Shown here piece after piece: positions 13,596 to 22,112 of a stretch of 22,518 nucleotides of DNA. The stretch covers positions 1 to 22,518 of the forward strand of contig CAYVKM010000063.1 in NCBI GenBank assembly GCA_964452045.1. Reading direction: 5' to 3'. The position numbers and the translations under genes were made by a program. The DNA comes from CAYVKM01 sp964452045 (lineage in GTDB: Bacteria > Calditrichota > Calditrichia > RBG-13-44-9). The notes beneath the pieces are model-generated. The model saw only the letters and a list, made by a program, of their open reading frames with translations, was not told where the DNA came from and searched no databases. How positions within the stretch are numbered: position 1 is the stretch's first letter; the number at the start of each line of letters is the position of its first letter.

Positions 13596-15731
13596 TTGAA
13601 TAACTTATACAAATTTCATCCGTTCAGAATCCTTTCGGCTCTAAAAAGGAGGATCACACTTAGATCTCAGGTAATTCACTCAGTCATTTTACCCCCTTTT
13701 CCGGGGAAAATTCAGTATTCTTTGTTTAAAGAAATTGGTCCCCGGAAAACAGATGTGGCTAAGTCTGTAGTTTTAAATCTTCAATCTTCCTATTTTATCA
13801 GCTGGTCCGAAAAGGATCTCTTTCTGTCCGAATACATTGCACAATTTTCTGAAAAGTTTCAACAACATATCATTTCTGAGGCAGATGAAATTGCAGCACA
13901 AAAGTTAAATATTCTTGGATCCGGTATCAAAAAAGTCCATCCTCAATTAAAGTGGAATGTGGACATTGCAACGGGACAGAAGTGGCCAATGTATAAGTCA
14001 GGGCAGGTCCCGATTTTTTTTAATAACAATTCTGATATTATGCGGGTCTGGGAAATGTCCCGGTTTCAATGGGGCCCGATATTGGGTCAGGCTTACTGGA
14101 TGACCGGAGATGCGAAATATGTAAATAAATTTATTGGACAGATATTAGACTGGTGCAGGAAAAATCCCTATGGTTATGGCCCTAACTGGATTTCCTCCCA
14201 GGATGTTGCCCTTCGTGCCGTAAATTGGATAATTACCTTATGTTTCATGGGAGGGGATAATGCAATTTCTTCGGAAATCTGGACGAAGATAAGTACCGTT
14301 TTATTCCTTCATGGTTTACATCTGGAAAAACACCTCGACATGAATTATATGGGAAATATAAAAACCACGGGTACCCATTATCTCTCCAATCTTTTAGGAC
14401 TCTTGTACCTTGGATTAATTTTTAGGACAACCTCAAAAGGCCAAGAGTGGATTGATTTCAGCACCAAAGAATTTTTCTCTGAGATAACTTATCAGGTAGA
14501 TGTAGAAGGGGTAGACTATGAATCTTCCGTTGCCTGCTATCATAAGTTTGCTCTTGAGCACTTTATGTTTGCCTATATCTTATTCAGACTGAATGATATA
14601 GAAGTTCCGGACTATTTTTTAGTCCGTCTTGAGAAAATGTTTGAGTTTGTCCGCGCCTACACCAGGCCAGATGGAAGTGTCCCCCAGATTGGTGACAACG
14701 GAGATGGGCGGGTACATATATTTTCCCGCTTTAACTCCTGGAAAAAAGATGATCATCGTTATCTGATTTCAATTGGTAGCTTTTTCTTTCAAAAATATCA
14801 AGTTAAAAATGGATATGATTTGGCTGCGGAAGAATCGTTCTGGCCATTGATGTTGTTAAAGATTCAGGAAGATTATGCTTATCAAAAATCTACAGAACCA
14901 ACTGATAGTGTTGAGCTCTCCAAAGGGTTTCGAGAGAGCGGTTTTTATTTCATGAGGGGAAATAATTCCTTTATGGTTATTTCTGCCAATCCTGTTGGCA
15001 TGAAAGGAAAGGGAAATCATAAACACAATGATATTTTCAGCATTGATCTCTTTTATAAAGAAACAGCATTTATCGTTGATCCGGGGTCTTATGCATATAC
15101 CACAAATTTGAATGAAAGACAGTTGTTCAGATCTACCTCATTTCATAACGTACTTCAACTCAACAATTATGAACAAAACGAAATTGATCCAAGTAAACCC
15201 TGGAGGGTGGAGGAATTTGCAAAACCCACAGTGCTGGATTGGCAGGTTAATAAAAATTACGACCTGTTTATTGGTGAACACTACGGATATAGTCGCTTTA
15301 TCCCTGGATTGAAAGTCCGGAGAAAGATTCTCTTTGATAAAATATGTTCAACCTGGTGGATACAGGATGTTCTAAGTGATATGCCTGAAACAAAGGAAAA
15401 AATAGATATCAGTATTTTTTTTCATCTTAATAGTTTACCTGTAAAAAGAATCAATAACCAAGGTTCAATTCCACTACCCGAGCATCCAGGTATAAAAAAT
15501 TTTTTTCTGGAAAATGATGTAATTAAGGTTAAGAATAGCGTTGAGGTTATCGGAGCAGATCATTCGGTAATTATTCATGCCGATTGTGAGAATGAACATG
15601 AGTTGTTTATTGAAGATGGCTGGATATCCAGGGAATATGGGGTAAAAATACCTGCACCTGTTCTCCGATACAAAAGCACATATAATGGAAAAAATCAATT
15701 TACCTTTATTATTGAATCCAAATTAAACTGA
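13596..15731 (+). CDS. Heparinase II/III-family protein (glycan lyase-like)
   Basis: The protein has about 711 aa. No ATG lies between the in-frame stop at 13545 and the conserved region, so TTG at 13596 is the best start, without a good Shine-Dalgarno. The N-terminal (alpha/alpha) part contains RVWEMSRFQWGPILGQAYW and the NPYGYGPNW..QDVALRAVNW block of Hepar_II_III proteins. MNYMGNIKTTGTHYLSN (from 249) and VDYESSVACYHK (about 306-317, Tyr315, His316) follow. The C-terminal beta domain carries GNHKHND (473-479, His475 and His477), IVDPGSYAY and the LFRSTSFHN block (Arg512, His517). These match the family's catalytic and metal-binding regions. Family members cleave uronic-acid glycans by elimination, and some sit in biosynthetic EPS loci. 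No signal peptide is visible, so its location is unclear; it could act on lipid-linked glycan or be exported another way. Confidence 0.88.
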   Translation: MNNLYKFHPFRILSALKRRITLRSQVIHSVILPPFPGKIQYSLFKEIGPRKTDVAKSVVLNLQSSYFISWSEKDLFLSEYIAQFSEKFQQHIISEADEIAAQKLNILGSGIKKVHPQLKWNVDIATGQKWPMYKSGQVPIFFNNNSDIMRVWEMSRFQWGPILGQAYWMTGDAKYVNKFIGQILDWCRKNPYGYGPNWISSQDVALRAVNWIITLCFMGGDNAISSEIWTKISTVLFLHGLHLEKHLDMNYMGNIKTTGTHYLSNLLGLLYLGLIFRTTSKGQEWIDFSTKEFFSEITYQVDVEGVDYESSVACYHKFALEHFMFAYILFRLNDIEVPDYFLVRLEKMFEFVRAYTRPDGSVPQIGDNGDGRVHIFSRFNSWKKDDHRYLISIGSFFFQKYQVKNGYDLAAEESFWPLMLLKIQEDYAYQKSTEPTDSVELSKGFRESGFYFMRGNNSFMVISANPVGMKGKGNHKHNDIFSIDLFYKETAFIVDPGSYAYTTNLNERQLFRSTSFHNVLQLNNYEQNEIDPSKPWRVEEFAKPTVLDWQVNKNYDLFIGEHYGYSRFIPGLKVRRKILFDKICSTWWIQDVLSDMPETKEKIDISIFFHLNSLPVKRINNQGSIPLPEHPGIKNFFLENDVIKVKNSVEVIGADHSVIIHADCENEHELFIEDGWISREYGVKIPAPVLRYKSTYNGKNQFTFIIESKLN

Positions 15732-15738
15732 TAAAATA

Positions 15739-17649
15739 ATGTGTGGTATTGCCGGAATTATTGGCCCTGAAAGCAGGACCCCAGGTATAAAACAAAAAAT
15801 GGAAAAAATGGGGGAGACCATGCATCACCGTGGACCGGATGATGGTGGATATTATTTTGATGAGGATATTTCTTTAGCTTTCAGACGCTTGAGTATTATT
15901 GATTTACATACGGGTCATCAGCCTATTTTTAATGAAGACCAAACTAAGGTAATTATTTTTAACGGTGAGGTGTATAATTATCGCGAAATAAGGCCCGGTT
16001 TAGTCGAGAAAGGACATCATTTTTCCACCTACACAGACACTGAAGTCATTTTACATTTATATGAGGACCTGGGATACCATTGTGTCGATCAATTGATCGG
16101 AATGTTTGCTTTTTGTATTTGGGATAAACGCAAACAAACTGCCTTTCTGGTCCGGGATCGTTTGGGAATAAAACCATTATATTATTCATTCTCTAATGGT
16201 AACTTTACCTTCGCTTCGGAGATAAAAACCATACTGGAATCGGGTTTAGTAAAACCGAAAATTTCCTATGAAAATGTAAATCATTATTTGACTTACCGGT
16301 TTACACCTGCTCCGGGAACACCATTTGATGGAATTTATAAACTTCCACCCGGTCATTTCCTGATATACAATCAGGGGGAAATTAAAGTTGAACGCTATTG
16401 GAAAGTGAGGGATTTTGCAAAATCTGATCAATCGGAAGATACGATAAAAAAAACATTGCTGGAAAAATTGACCAGGGCAGTGGAGCGAAGGTTAGTAAGT
16501 GATGTCCCGCTTGGTCTTTTTTTAAGTGGGGGAATTGATTCGAGTGCGATGTTGGCCATCATGTCCCGATTGATGTCAGAACCGGTTAAAACCTTTTCTG
16601 TAGGATTCGATTTTGATGAAAAATATCAGGAGTTTGAGTTTGCCAACAAAGTCGCCGGAATATTTCATTCGGATCATCATACCATGTTGGTCAGTGCCAA
16701 GGAATTTATTCAGGCAATCCCGAAACTGGTTTGGTACCTGGACGAGCCGGTAGCAGATTCTGCGGTGATTCCATTATATTTCATTGCCAAACTAGCCAAG
16801 AAATATATTACAGTAGCTTTATCGGGAGAGGGGAGTGATGAAATATTTGCTGGTTATGCCCGGCTTTATAACTACGATTACAACAGGCACCGCCGAAAAA
16901 AAATATTGCGTCGTCTCCCGGAAATAACCAGGGGAAATTTTGCGAACCGGGTTTTTGAGAATGTATTTCCCCGCTACCTGGAAAAGTTCAACTTTATAAA
17001 AAATCCGATAGAACTTGACAAAATTATTTCTATGGGGAATTATTTTTCAACTGAACAAAAGAAGAATTTATTTAATGATGAACTTTGGGGAAATATTAAA
17101 AATAAAGACTCCTATTTTTTTATTGAGAATAGTCTAAAAACTTATTCTGGTCTGGAATATTTGGATCGTAAATTAATTATTGATTTATTATACTGGTTAC
17201 CGGACGATCTGCTTATCAAGGCCGATCGTGCCACCATGGCAAATGCGGTTGAATTGAGGGTACCGTTTCTGGACCATGAAATGGTTGAATTTGCTTTTAC
17301 AATTGGAGACAGATTTAAAATAAATAATGGTCAGGGTAAATATATTCTAAAAAAGGCTTTGGAAGATATACTCCCTCACGAAGTTATTCACCGACCGAAA
17401 ATGGGTTTCCCAGTACCGCTTTCCGAGTGGTTTGCCGGTGAACTTAAAGAAAATGTTCGGGAAATTCTGTTAGGGAGTCGGGCAATTTCCAGAAATATTT
17501 TCAATAATGATACAGTCAAAAACTTATTGGAGGATCACACACCAGGTAAAAGAAATTTATCTGGATTTATCTGGATACTGGTAGTCTTTGAGATCTGGTG
17601 TCGGATCTTTATTGATGGTGATCCCTATCAGGACATTCATTTAATCTAA
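15739..17649 (+). CDS. Asparagine synthetase (glutamine-hydrolysing)-type amidotransferase
   Basis: The protein has 636 aa, full length for the AsnB family. Met1 is followed by Cys2 (MCGIAGIIG), the glutaminase nucleophile after Met removal. Other glutaminase residues are present: RRLSIID (Arg50), FNGEVYN (Asn75, Glu77) and TYTDTE (Asp100). The synthetase domain has the PP-loop LSGGIDSS (262-269) and SGEGSDE (362-368). It should release ammonia from Gln and use ATP to amidate a carboxylate. In EPS loci such enzymes are thought to amidate sugar acids, and XrtA-type loci carry a similar amidotransferase. A housekeeping asparagine role is less likely in this context. It starts 7 bp after the heparinase-like gene with no clear Shine-Dalgarno, suggesting coupled expression. 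Confidence 0.93.
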   Translation: MCGIAGIIGPESRTPGIKQKMEKMGETMHHRGPDDGGYYFDEDISLAFRRLSIIDLHTGHQPIFNEDQTKVIIFNGEVYNYREIRPGLVEKGHHFSTYTDTEVILHLYEDLGYHCVDQLIGMFAFCIWDKRKQTAFLVRDRLGIKPLYYSFSNGNFTFASEIKTILESGLVKPKISYENVNHYLTYRFTPAPGTPFDGIYKLPPGHFLIYNQGEIKVERYWKVRDFAKSDQSEDTIKKTLLEKLTRAVERRLVSDVPLGLFLSGGIDSSAMLAIMSRLMSEPVKTFSVGFDFDEKYQEFEFANKVAGIFHSDHHTMLVSAKEFIQAIPKLVWYLDEPVADSAVIPLYFIAKLAKKYITVALSGEGSDEIFAGYARLYNYDYNRHRRKKILRRLPEITRGNFANRVFENVFPRYLEKFNFIKNPIELDKIISMGNYFSTEQKKNLFNDELWGNIKNKDSYFFIENSLKTYSGLEYLDRKLIIDLLYWLPDDLLIKADRATMANAVELRVPFLDHEMVEFAFTIGDRFKINNGQGKYILKKALEDILPHEVIHRPKMGFPVPLSEWFAGELKENVREILLGSRAISRNIFNNDTVKNLLEDHTPGKRNLSGFIWILVVFEIWCRIFIDGDPYQDIHLI

Positions 17650-17659
17650 ATGATACAAA

Positions 17660-18889
17660 TTGAATATTCTGCATTTTACCCATACTTATATTCCGGTTTT
17701 TGGTGGCACCACCACTAGGTTGATGAATCTATTCCGAAACGATGGTAATCAACATACCATGGTTGTACCACATATCGGTAGTCCCTATGTTCCTGCCGAT
17801 ATAACTGATCTCAAACAGAAAGATCATTACGATAATGTAAATATCAGAAGGATCAGGTTAACTCATCCGGCCAAAGATAACCGGTTTTTTTTTGAATACA
17901 CTGTGCGATTGAAAAATTGGTACCGAAATGCAGCAGAACTGGGAACCTTTGCTGAAGCAGGACATTTTGACCTGGTTTATGGGCATAATCCAATGGAATT
18001 TGCTCTGGCAGCCTCCCGGTATAGCTCCCATAAAAATATTCCGTTAATCTATGAATGCCATGGTCTTATGCGTGATTCATTGCCCTTGTCCCGGAATCCG
18101 ATCAAAAGACTTTACAATCAATTAGGAAATTGGTGGCTTACCCGCGGCGAAAGTGAAATTATTCGGAAAGCAACCAGGGTTGTGGTGCAGACCAACAGCA
18201 TGAAATCCCGGCTGGAGAAAGAATTAAATATTCCCGGTGAAAGACTGGCTGTGGTTTACAATGGTGTGGATGTGGATTTCTTTAAACCCGGAATTTCTAA
18301 TTCTGAGGTAAATAAATTAAAGACTGAATTAAAAGCAGGTGATAAAACCATATTTTCTTATTTTGGATTTCTTGACCATAATAATGGTATCAAATTTTTT
18401 CTCGATTCTCTCTCCAAACTTCCGGATAATCTGAAGAAAAAAATTAAAATTCTGATTGTAGGGCGTGGTCCTTCGTCTGCTTTGGTAAAAAAGTTTTCGG
18501 AGAATAATGACTTTCTGGTTTATCTGGGTTTGGTCGACTATCAAAAAATACCATTATATTATCAGGCGTCAGATGTTTTTGTTATTCCGCGCCCCTCCAA
18601 TCTGGCAACCGAAACACTTTTACCCATGAAACTGCTTGAAGCCATGGCCATGGAAAAGCTTGTCCTGGTAAGCGATGTCGGTGGGATGACCGAGGTCATC
18701 CAGCATGAAAAAAATGGTCTGGTCTTTAAACATCAAGATGAGCATGATTTACGAATGGCGATAACAACAATCATCAAAAATTTCAATTCTTTTCAGCAGA
18801 TCCGTAAACAAGCCAGGATAACTGTTTTAACTGATTTCAGTTGGAAAGAATCCAGAAAAAAACTTTCTTCCATTTATCTAAATCTTTAA
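17660..18889 (+). CDS. GT4 family glycosyltransferase
   Basis: The protein has 409 aa with a GT-B fold. The start must be TTG at 17660, because an in-frame TGA lies at 17651-17653 and the conserved N-terminus (MNILHFTHTYIPVFGGTTTR) begins right there. The donor-binding C-terminal half shows VVYNGVDVDFFKPG (198-211), FSYFGFLDHNNG (232-243) and KILIVGRGP (263-271). LPMKLLEAMA (321-330) with Glu318 and Glu327 is a slightly extended version of the E-x7-E motif. VSDVGGMTEVI follows. It is a retaining glycosyltransferase that probably builds the EPS repeat unit from a nucleotide sugar at the cytoplasmic face of the membrane. Donor and linkage are unknown. It lies 10 bp after the AsnB-type gene. Confidence 0.93.
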   Translation: MNILHFTHTYIPVFGGTTTRLMNLFRNDGNQHTMVVPHIGSPYVPADITDLKQKDHYDNVNIRRIRLTHPAKDNRFFFEYTVRLKNWYRNAAELGTFAEAGHFDLVYGHNPMEFALAASRYSSHKNIPLIYECHGLMRDSLPLSRNPIKRLYNQLGNWWLTRGESEIIRKATRVVVQTNSMKSRLEKELNIPGERLAVVYNGVDVDFFKPGISNSEVNKLKTELKAGDKTIFSYFGFLDHNNGIKFFLDSLSKLPDNLKKKIKILIVGRGPSSALVKKFSENNDFLVYLGLVDYQKIPLYYQASDVFVIPRPSNLATETLLPMKLLEAMAMEKLVLVSDVGGMTEVIQHEKNGLVFKHQDEHDLRMAITTIIKNFNSFQQIRKQARITVLTDFSWKESRKKLSSIYLNL

Positions 18890-18929
18890 TTATGAAAACC
18901 TTTTTAAGTAAAATATAAGAATAGTTTAA

Positions 18930-20762
18930 ATGTCCGGAATTGCTGGTTTAAAATATTTCAACAAAGTACCTTCCAAACTACTCGATAACAATATTGAAAT
19001 GATGCTTAAAGCATTCAGATTTGGGGAGTTGAACAGGACCGGGAAATTCAGTAATAAATTTGACTTTGCTGCCGGGTATAATATTTGTAATAATGTTAAC
19101 CGGGTGCATTATTCTAACAAACACCCTGATATTATTGTAATTTTACATGGTTATTTGACAAATTCTAACCAGTATAAAACAGAGATTAATTCATCGGAAA
19201 ACAATCTTGCCGACATTATTGCTCATGCTTATCTAAAGTATGAATTAGATTTTGTAAAAAAATTACGGGGTATCTTCTCTTTCGTTATCTATGATAAAAA
19301 AAGGGATTACATTCATATTGGTACAGATAGATATGGATATGGTTACATTTTTTATTATCTGGATAAGGAGAGGTTTATTTTTGGATCAAGTATCAAGCCA
19401 ATCCTTAAAATTTTAAATAATAAACCAGAGGTAAACTTAGCAGGTATATGCGACATTCATAATTATCATACGGTTTATAACCAGGACACTCCCTTTAAAA
19501 ATGTCTATTTATTACCTATAGCTGCTATTTACAGTATAAAAAATGATTTAAGAATTAAACAATATTGGGAATTCCCATCAGGACCTGATTTTTTGAAATC
19601 AGAGAATAACAAATTATTAGAATCGGCAAAAGATAAAATTGAGAATGCCGTAGTACCATTAACAACTGATTCTGATAAATTAGGTGTACTAATCACGGGC
19701 GGATTAGATTCCAGATTACTTTCTGCCATTACATCAAAGCATATATCCAGGGAAAATTTTTATCTATTTCATTTTTTTTCAAATAAAGTTGAAAAATCGA
19801 TTGTTCAGCAAATAGCGGATAATTTAAAAAGCGGTATTATTTTTTTAGAACCGAAAAAAAAGGATATAATTAATCAGATTAAAAGGGACATCTGGTTTTC
19901 TGATGGACACTGGGGTTTTTATGATTTTACTGACTATTTTGAGGATATAATGGAGATGTATCCCGGAATTAGTCTCATGAATGGGTATTATATGGATACC
20001 TTGTTCAAATCGGGATTTGCTTTTTATCCACAAAAAGTGGATAAAAAGAATATTGATGTAAATGATTTTTCCAGAAGATTTAGATTTTTGGGTGAAAATC
20101 TTACCAACCTTATATTTACAGCGGATTTTGCCCAAATGGTCAATAGCAACAGATTAAAAAGGATTGAAGAAGCCCATCAAAAATTAAATTATAATTTTCC
20201 AACTGAATTATCAATTCGTTTTTATACCATAAATAGGGGTCGGCGATCCATTTTTTATTCCAGCAGGATATTTGAGCATTTTACCAAAATTGTTTTTCCC
20301 GGTGTGGATTATAGTCTGGTCGATTTTGCTTTCAGGATTCCATATATCTACAGGTCCAATACCAAATTTTATAGGGAAATTATTAATTCCTGGTTTCCGG
20401 AAATTGGTGCCATATCCTGGATACGTACGGGGCAACCTCTGAGTGAAGATGAGAATAAAAGAGCCAATAATCATAATTCTATTTTAAATAGGTATCAGTA
20501 TTATTTACAGAGAGCAACTCATGGAATTATAGATCTTCGAAATGATGCAAATTCATTTAATAGAATGTTCAGGCGTGATAAAAATTTTCGTAATACTATA
20601 TTGGAAGTTCTGCAAGATAGAAAAACAACTGAACGTGGTTTTTTTGATAAGCGTAGCATTGATTTGCTGGTTAAACAACAATTATCCGGCAGAGATTATT
20701 CAGATTTATTCCAATCAATACTAACAGTTGAAATGATGTTCCGGGAGTTTATTGATGCCTGA
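18930..20762 (+). CDS. AsnB-like protein with lost glutaminase site
   Basis: The protein has 610 aa with the overall two-domain AsnB layout, but the glutaminase site is gone. Position 2 is Ser (MSGIAGL), the FNGE motif is LHGY (72-75), and the TDTE region is SSEN. The GxFSF..YD....IGTDRYG framework (114-136) and FGSSIKPIL (151-159) show that the N-terminal domain is a true relative. The synthetase PP-loop is kept as ITGGLDS (255-261). SGEGSDE is changed to NGYYMDT (351-357), keeping only one Asp. Family knowledge: beta-lactam synthetase, carbapenam synthetase and lasso-peptide cyclases are AsnB relatives that lost glutaminase activity and form amide bonds using another amine. A comparable amide-forming role on a glycan or lipid is inferred. 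The gene is visibly more A+T-rich than the upstream AsnB gene. It overlaps the CapA gene by 8 nt. Confidence 0.85.
   Translation: MSGIAGLKYFNKVPSKLLDNNIEMMLKAFRFGELNRTGKFSNKFDFAAGYNICNNVNRVHYSNKHPDIIVILHGYLTNSNQYKTEINSSENNLADIIAHAYLKYELDFVKKLRGIFSFVIYDKKRDYIHIGTDRYGYGYIFYYLDKERFIFGSSIKPILKILNNKPEVNLAGICDIHNYHTVYNQDTPFKNVYLLPIAAIYSIKNDLRIKQYWEFPSGPDFLKSENNKLLESAKDKIENAVVPLTTDSDKLGVLITGGLDSRLLSAITSKHISRENFYLFHFFSNKVEKSIVQQIADNLKSGIIFLEPKKKDIINQIKRDIWFSDGHWGFYDFTDYFEDIMEMYPGISLMNGYYMDTLFKSGFAFYPQKVDKKNIDVNDFSRRFRFLGENLTNLIFTADFAQMVNSNRLKRIEEAHQKLNYNFPTELSIRFYTINRGRRSIFYSSRIFEHFTKIVFPGVDYSLVDFAFRIPYIYRSNTKFYREIINSWFPEIGAISWIRTGQPLSEDENKRANNHNSILNRYQYYLQRATHGIIDLRNDANSFNRMFRRDKNFRNTILEVLQDRKTTERGFFDKRSIDLLVKQQLSGRDYSDLFQSILTVEMMFREFIDA
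20743..20747 (+). promoter_or_regulatory. Ribosome binding site for the CapA-family gene
   Basis: GGGAG lies 7 nt before the ATG at 20755, inside the 3' end of the AsnB-like gene. It favours this ATG over the adjacent TTG at 20752 and fits translational coupling. Confidence 0.55.
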
Positions 20763-21963
20763 TCTGAGAGTATTTGATGAGGATGGTCGGTTAATACATT
20801 TTAAAGCCTCAGTAGAACAAAATACTGACAGCACTGAGAGAATTAAAATGATCTGCTGTGGAGATACCGGACCGGTACGGAAACTGGAAAAGATTGTCAT
20901 TGAAAATGGTCCTGACCAAATCCTAAAAGAAGTTCGACCAATCCTGAATCGGGGTGATATTGTTTTTGCTAATCTTGAAGCCCCCTTTTCGGAAAGAGGT
21001 AAACCCTTAGATCGTATCCCGGTTTTCAGGTTGAATCCAAAATCATTCGAAATCGTGAGTACTGCAAATATAAATGTCGTTTCACTAGCCAATAATCATA
21101 TGTTCGATTATGGACCTGATGCTTTTATTGATACGCTGAATATATTAAAGACTCATAAAATAAACCATTTTGGAGCGGGATTATCTATAAATGAAGCTTT
21201 AGAACCTTTAATTCTAACGATTAAAGGATTAAAATTTGGTTTTATCGGGTTCAGGGAAAAAGAAGATTCATTCTATGATGATAATGGGGTTATTACACCT
21301 CAGATAGAAAAAAAATTAGTTATTGATCGGATTAAAACTTTGCGTAACCAGGTTGATTGGTTGGTGTTATCATTACACTTCGGATGGGAATATGTTTTTT
21401 ATCCTGCCCCTATTGATGTGGCCAGGTGTCATTCATTTATTGATGCCGGTGCGGACCTGATTATCGGTCATCATCCTCATTACCCGCAGGGATTGGAGAT
21501 ATATCGGAATAAATTGATTATTTATAGTCTTGGAAATTTTATCTGGGATCAAAATTTTGCCGGACATACTAACTCCAGTTATTTGGTAGAAATTGATATT
21601 TCGGGAAAGAGTATCCAAAATGTGATCGTTATTCCCTTTGAGATGGACAGGAAATATGTTCTGAAAATCAGGAAAGATGAGGATAGCATAAGATTTATAA
21701 ATGATATTTCTGTAGTTTTTAAACAGCCTAAAAACCTTAATAAAAAGTGGTATTTCATTACCCGCAACAAAATGATTCAAAACCTTTTAATTTTAAAATC
21801 GATTTTTAAAAGTAAGAGAAATGTATTAAAAAAACTTTCGGCCTGGTTCAAAAATCTTTTCAGTCCCAGAATGAGATATACACTATTGTCTTTTATTTGG
21901 TTTATGATTACCGGCAGGACAATTTATTTTGAAATACAAAGAAAAATTGAAAAAAGAACATAA
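20755..21963 (+). CDS. CapA/PgsA-family metallophosphatase-like protein
   Basis: The protein has 402 aa. CapA motifs appear in order: CCGDTGPV (34-41, Asp37), FANLEAPFS (71-79), LANNHMFDYG (111-120, His115) and LHFGWEYVFYPAP (207-219, His208). DAGADLIIGHHPHYPQGLEIY (from Asp230, with His239, His240 and His242) and YSLGNFIWD (257-265) complete the set. These are the metal-binding blocks of the calcineurin-like CapA fold. CapA takes part in poly-gamma-glutamate synthesis/export, and homologues occur in many EPS loci with unclear roles. No CapB or CapC is in the window, so poly-gamma-glutamate is not indicated. There is no N-terminal TM; one hydrophobic segment lies near the C-terminus (RYTLLSFIWFMITG). 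The 8-nt overlap with the AsnB-like gene suggests the two act together. Confidence 0.88.
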   Translation: MPDLRVFDEDGRLIHFKASVEQNTDSTERIKMICCGDTGPVRKLEKIVIENGPDQILKEVRPILNRGDIVFANLEAPFSERGKPLDRIPVFRLNPKSFEIVSTANINVVSLANNHMFDYGPDAFIDTLNILKTHKINHFGAGLSINEALEPLILTIKGLKFGFIGFREKEDSFYDDNGVITPQIEKKLVIDRIKTLRNQVDWLVLSLHFGWEYVFYPAPIDVARCHSFIDAGADLIIGHHPHYPQGLEIYRNKLIIYSLGNFIWDQNFAGHTNSSYLVEIDISGKSIQNVIVIPFEMDRKYVLKIRKDEDSIRFINDISVVFKQPKNLNKKWYFITRNKMIQNLLILKSIFKSKRNVLKKLSAWFKNLFSPRMRYTLLSFIWFMITGRTIYFEIQRKIEKRT

Positions 21964-22112
21964 GGTAATAATCCACACCTTTTATTTGTAATTTAAGATA
22001 GCTCCTCATATCCATATTGATAAATTAGTAAAAATTTAAGAATGCAAAAGTCGTAGTTCAAGATTTTGCCCATACAAATTTTAGAGTAAGAAATTTTGTT
22101 GAAAGTAAGTCT

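Noticed and set aside
13307..13603. A 98-codon open frame overlapping the end of the deacetylase-like gene
   Set aside because: It lies mostly inside the real gene in another frame, its product has no recognisable family pattern, and its tail runs through the palindrome.
19854..19861. A8 tract in the AsnB-like gene as a phase-variation switch
   Set aside because: The frame is intact and similar short A or T runs are frequent throughout this A+T-rich locus.
20755..21963. Poly-gamma-glutamate synthesis locus
   Set aside because: Only a CapA-family protein is present; no CapB ligase or CapC is seen.
21990..22041. Nine-bp direct repeat AATTTAAGA as an attachment site or insertion scar
   Set aside because: It is short and A/T-rich, with no integrase or transposase nearby.
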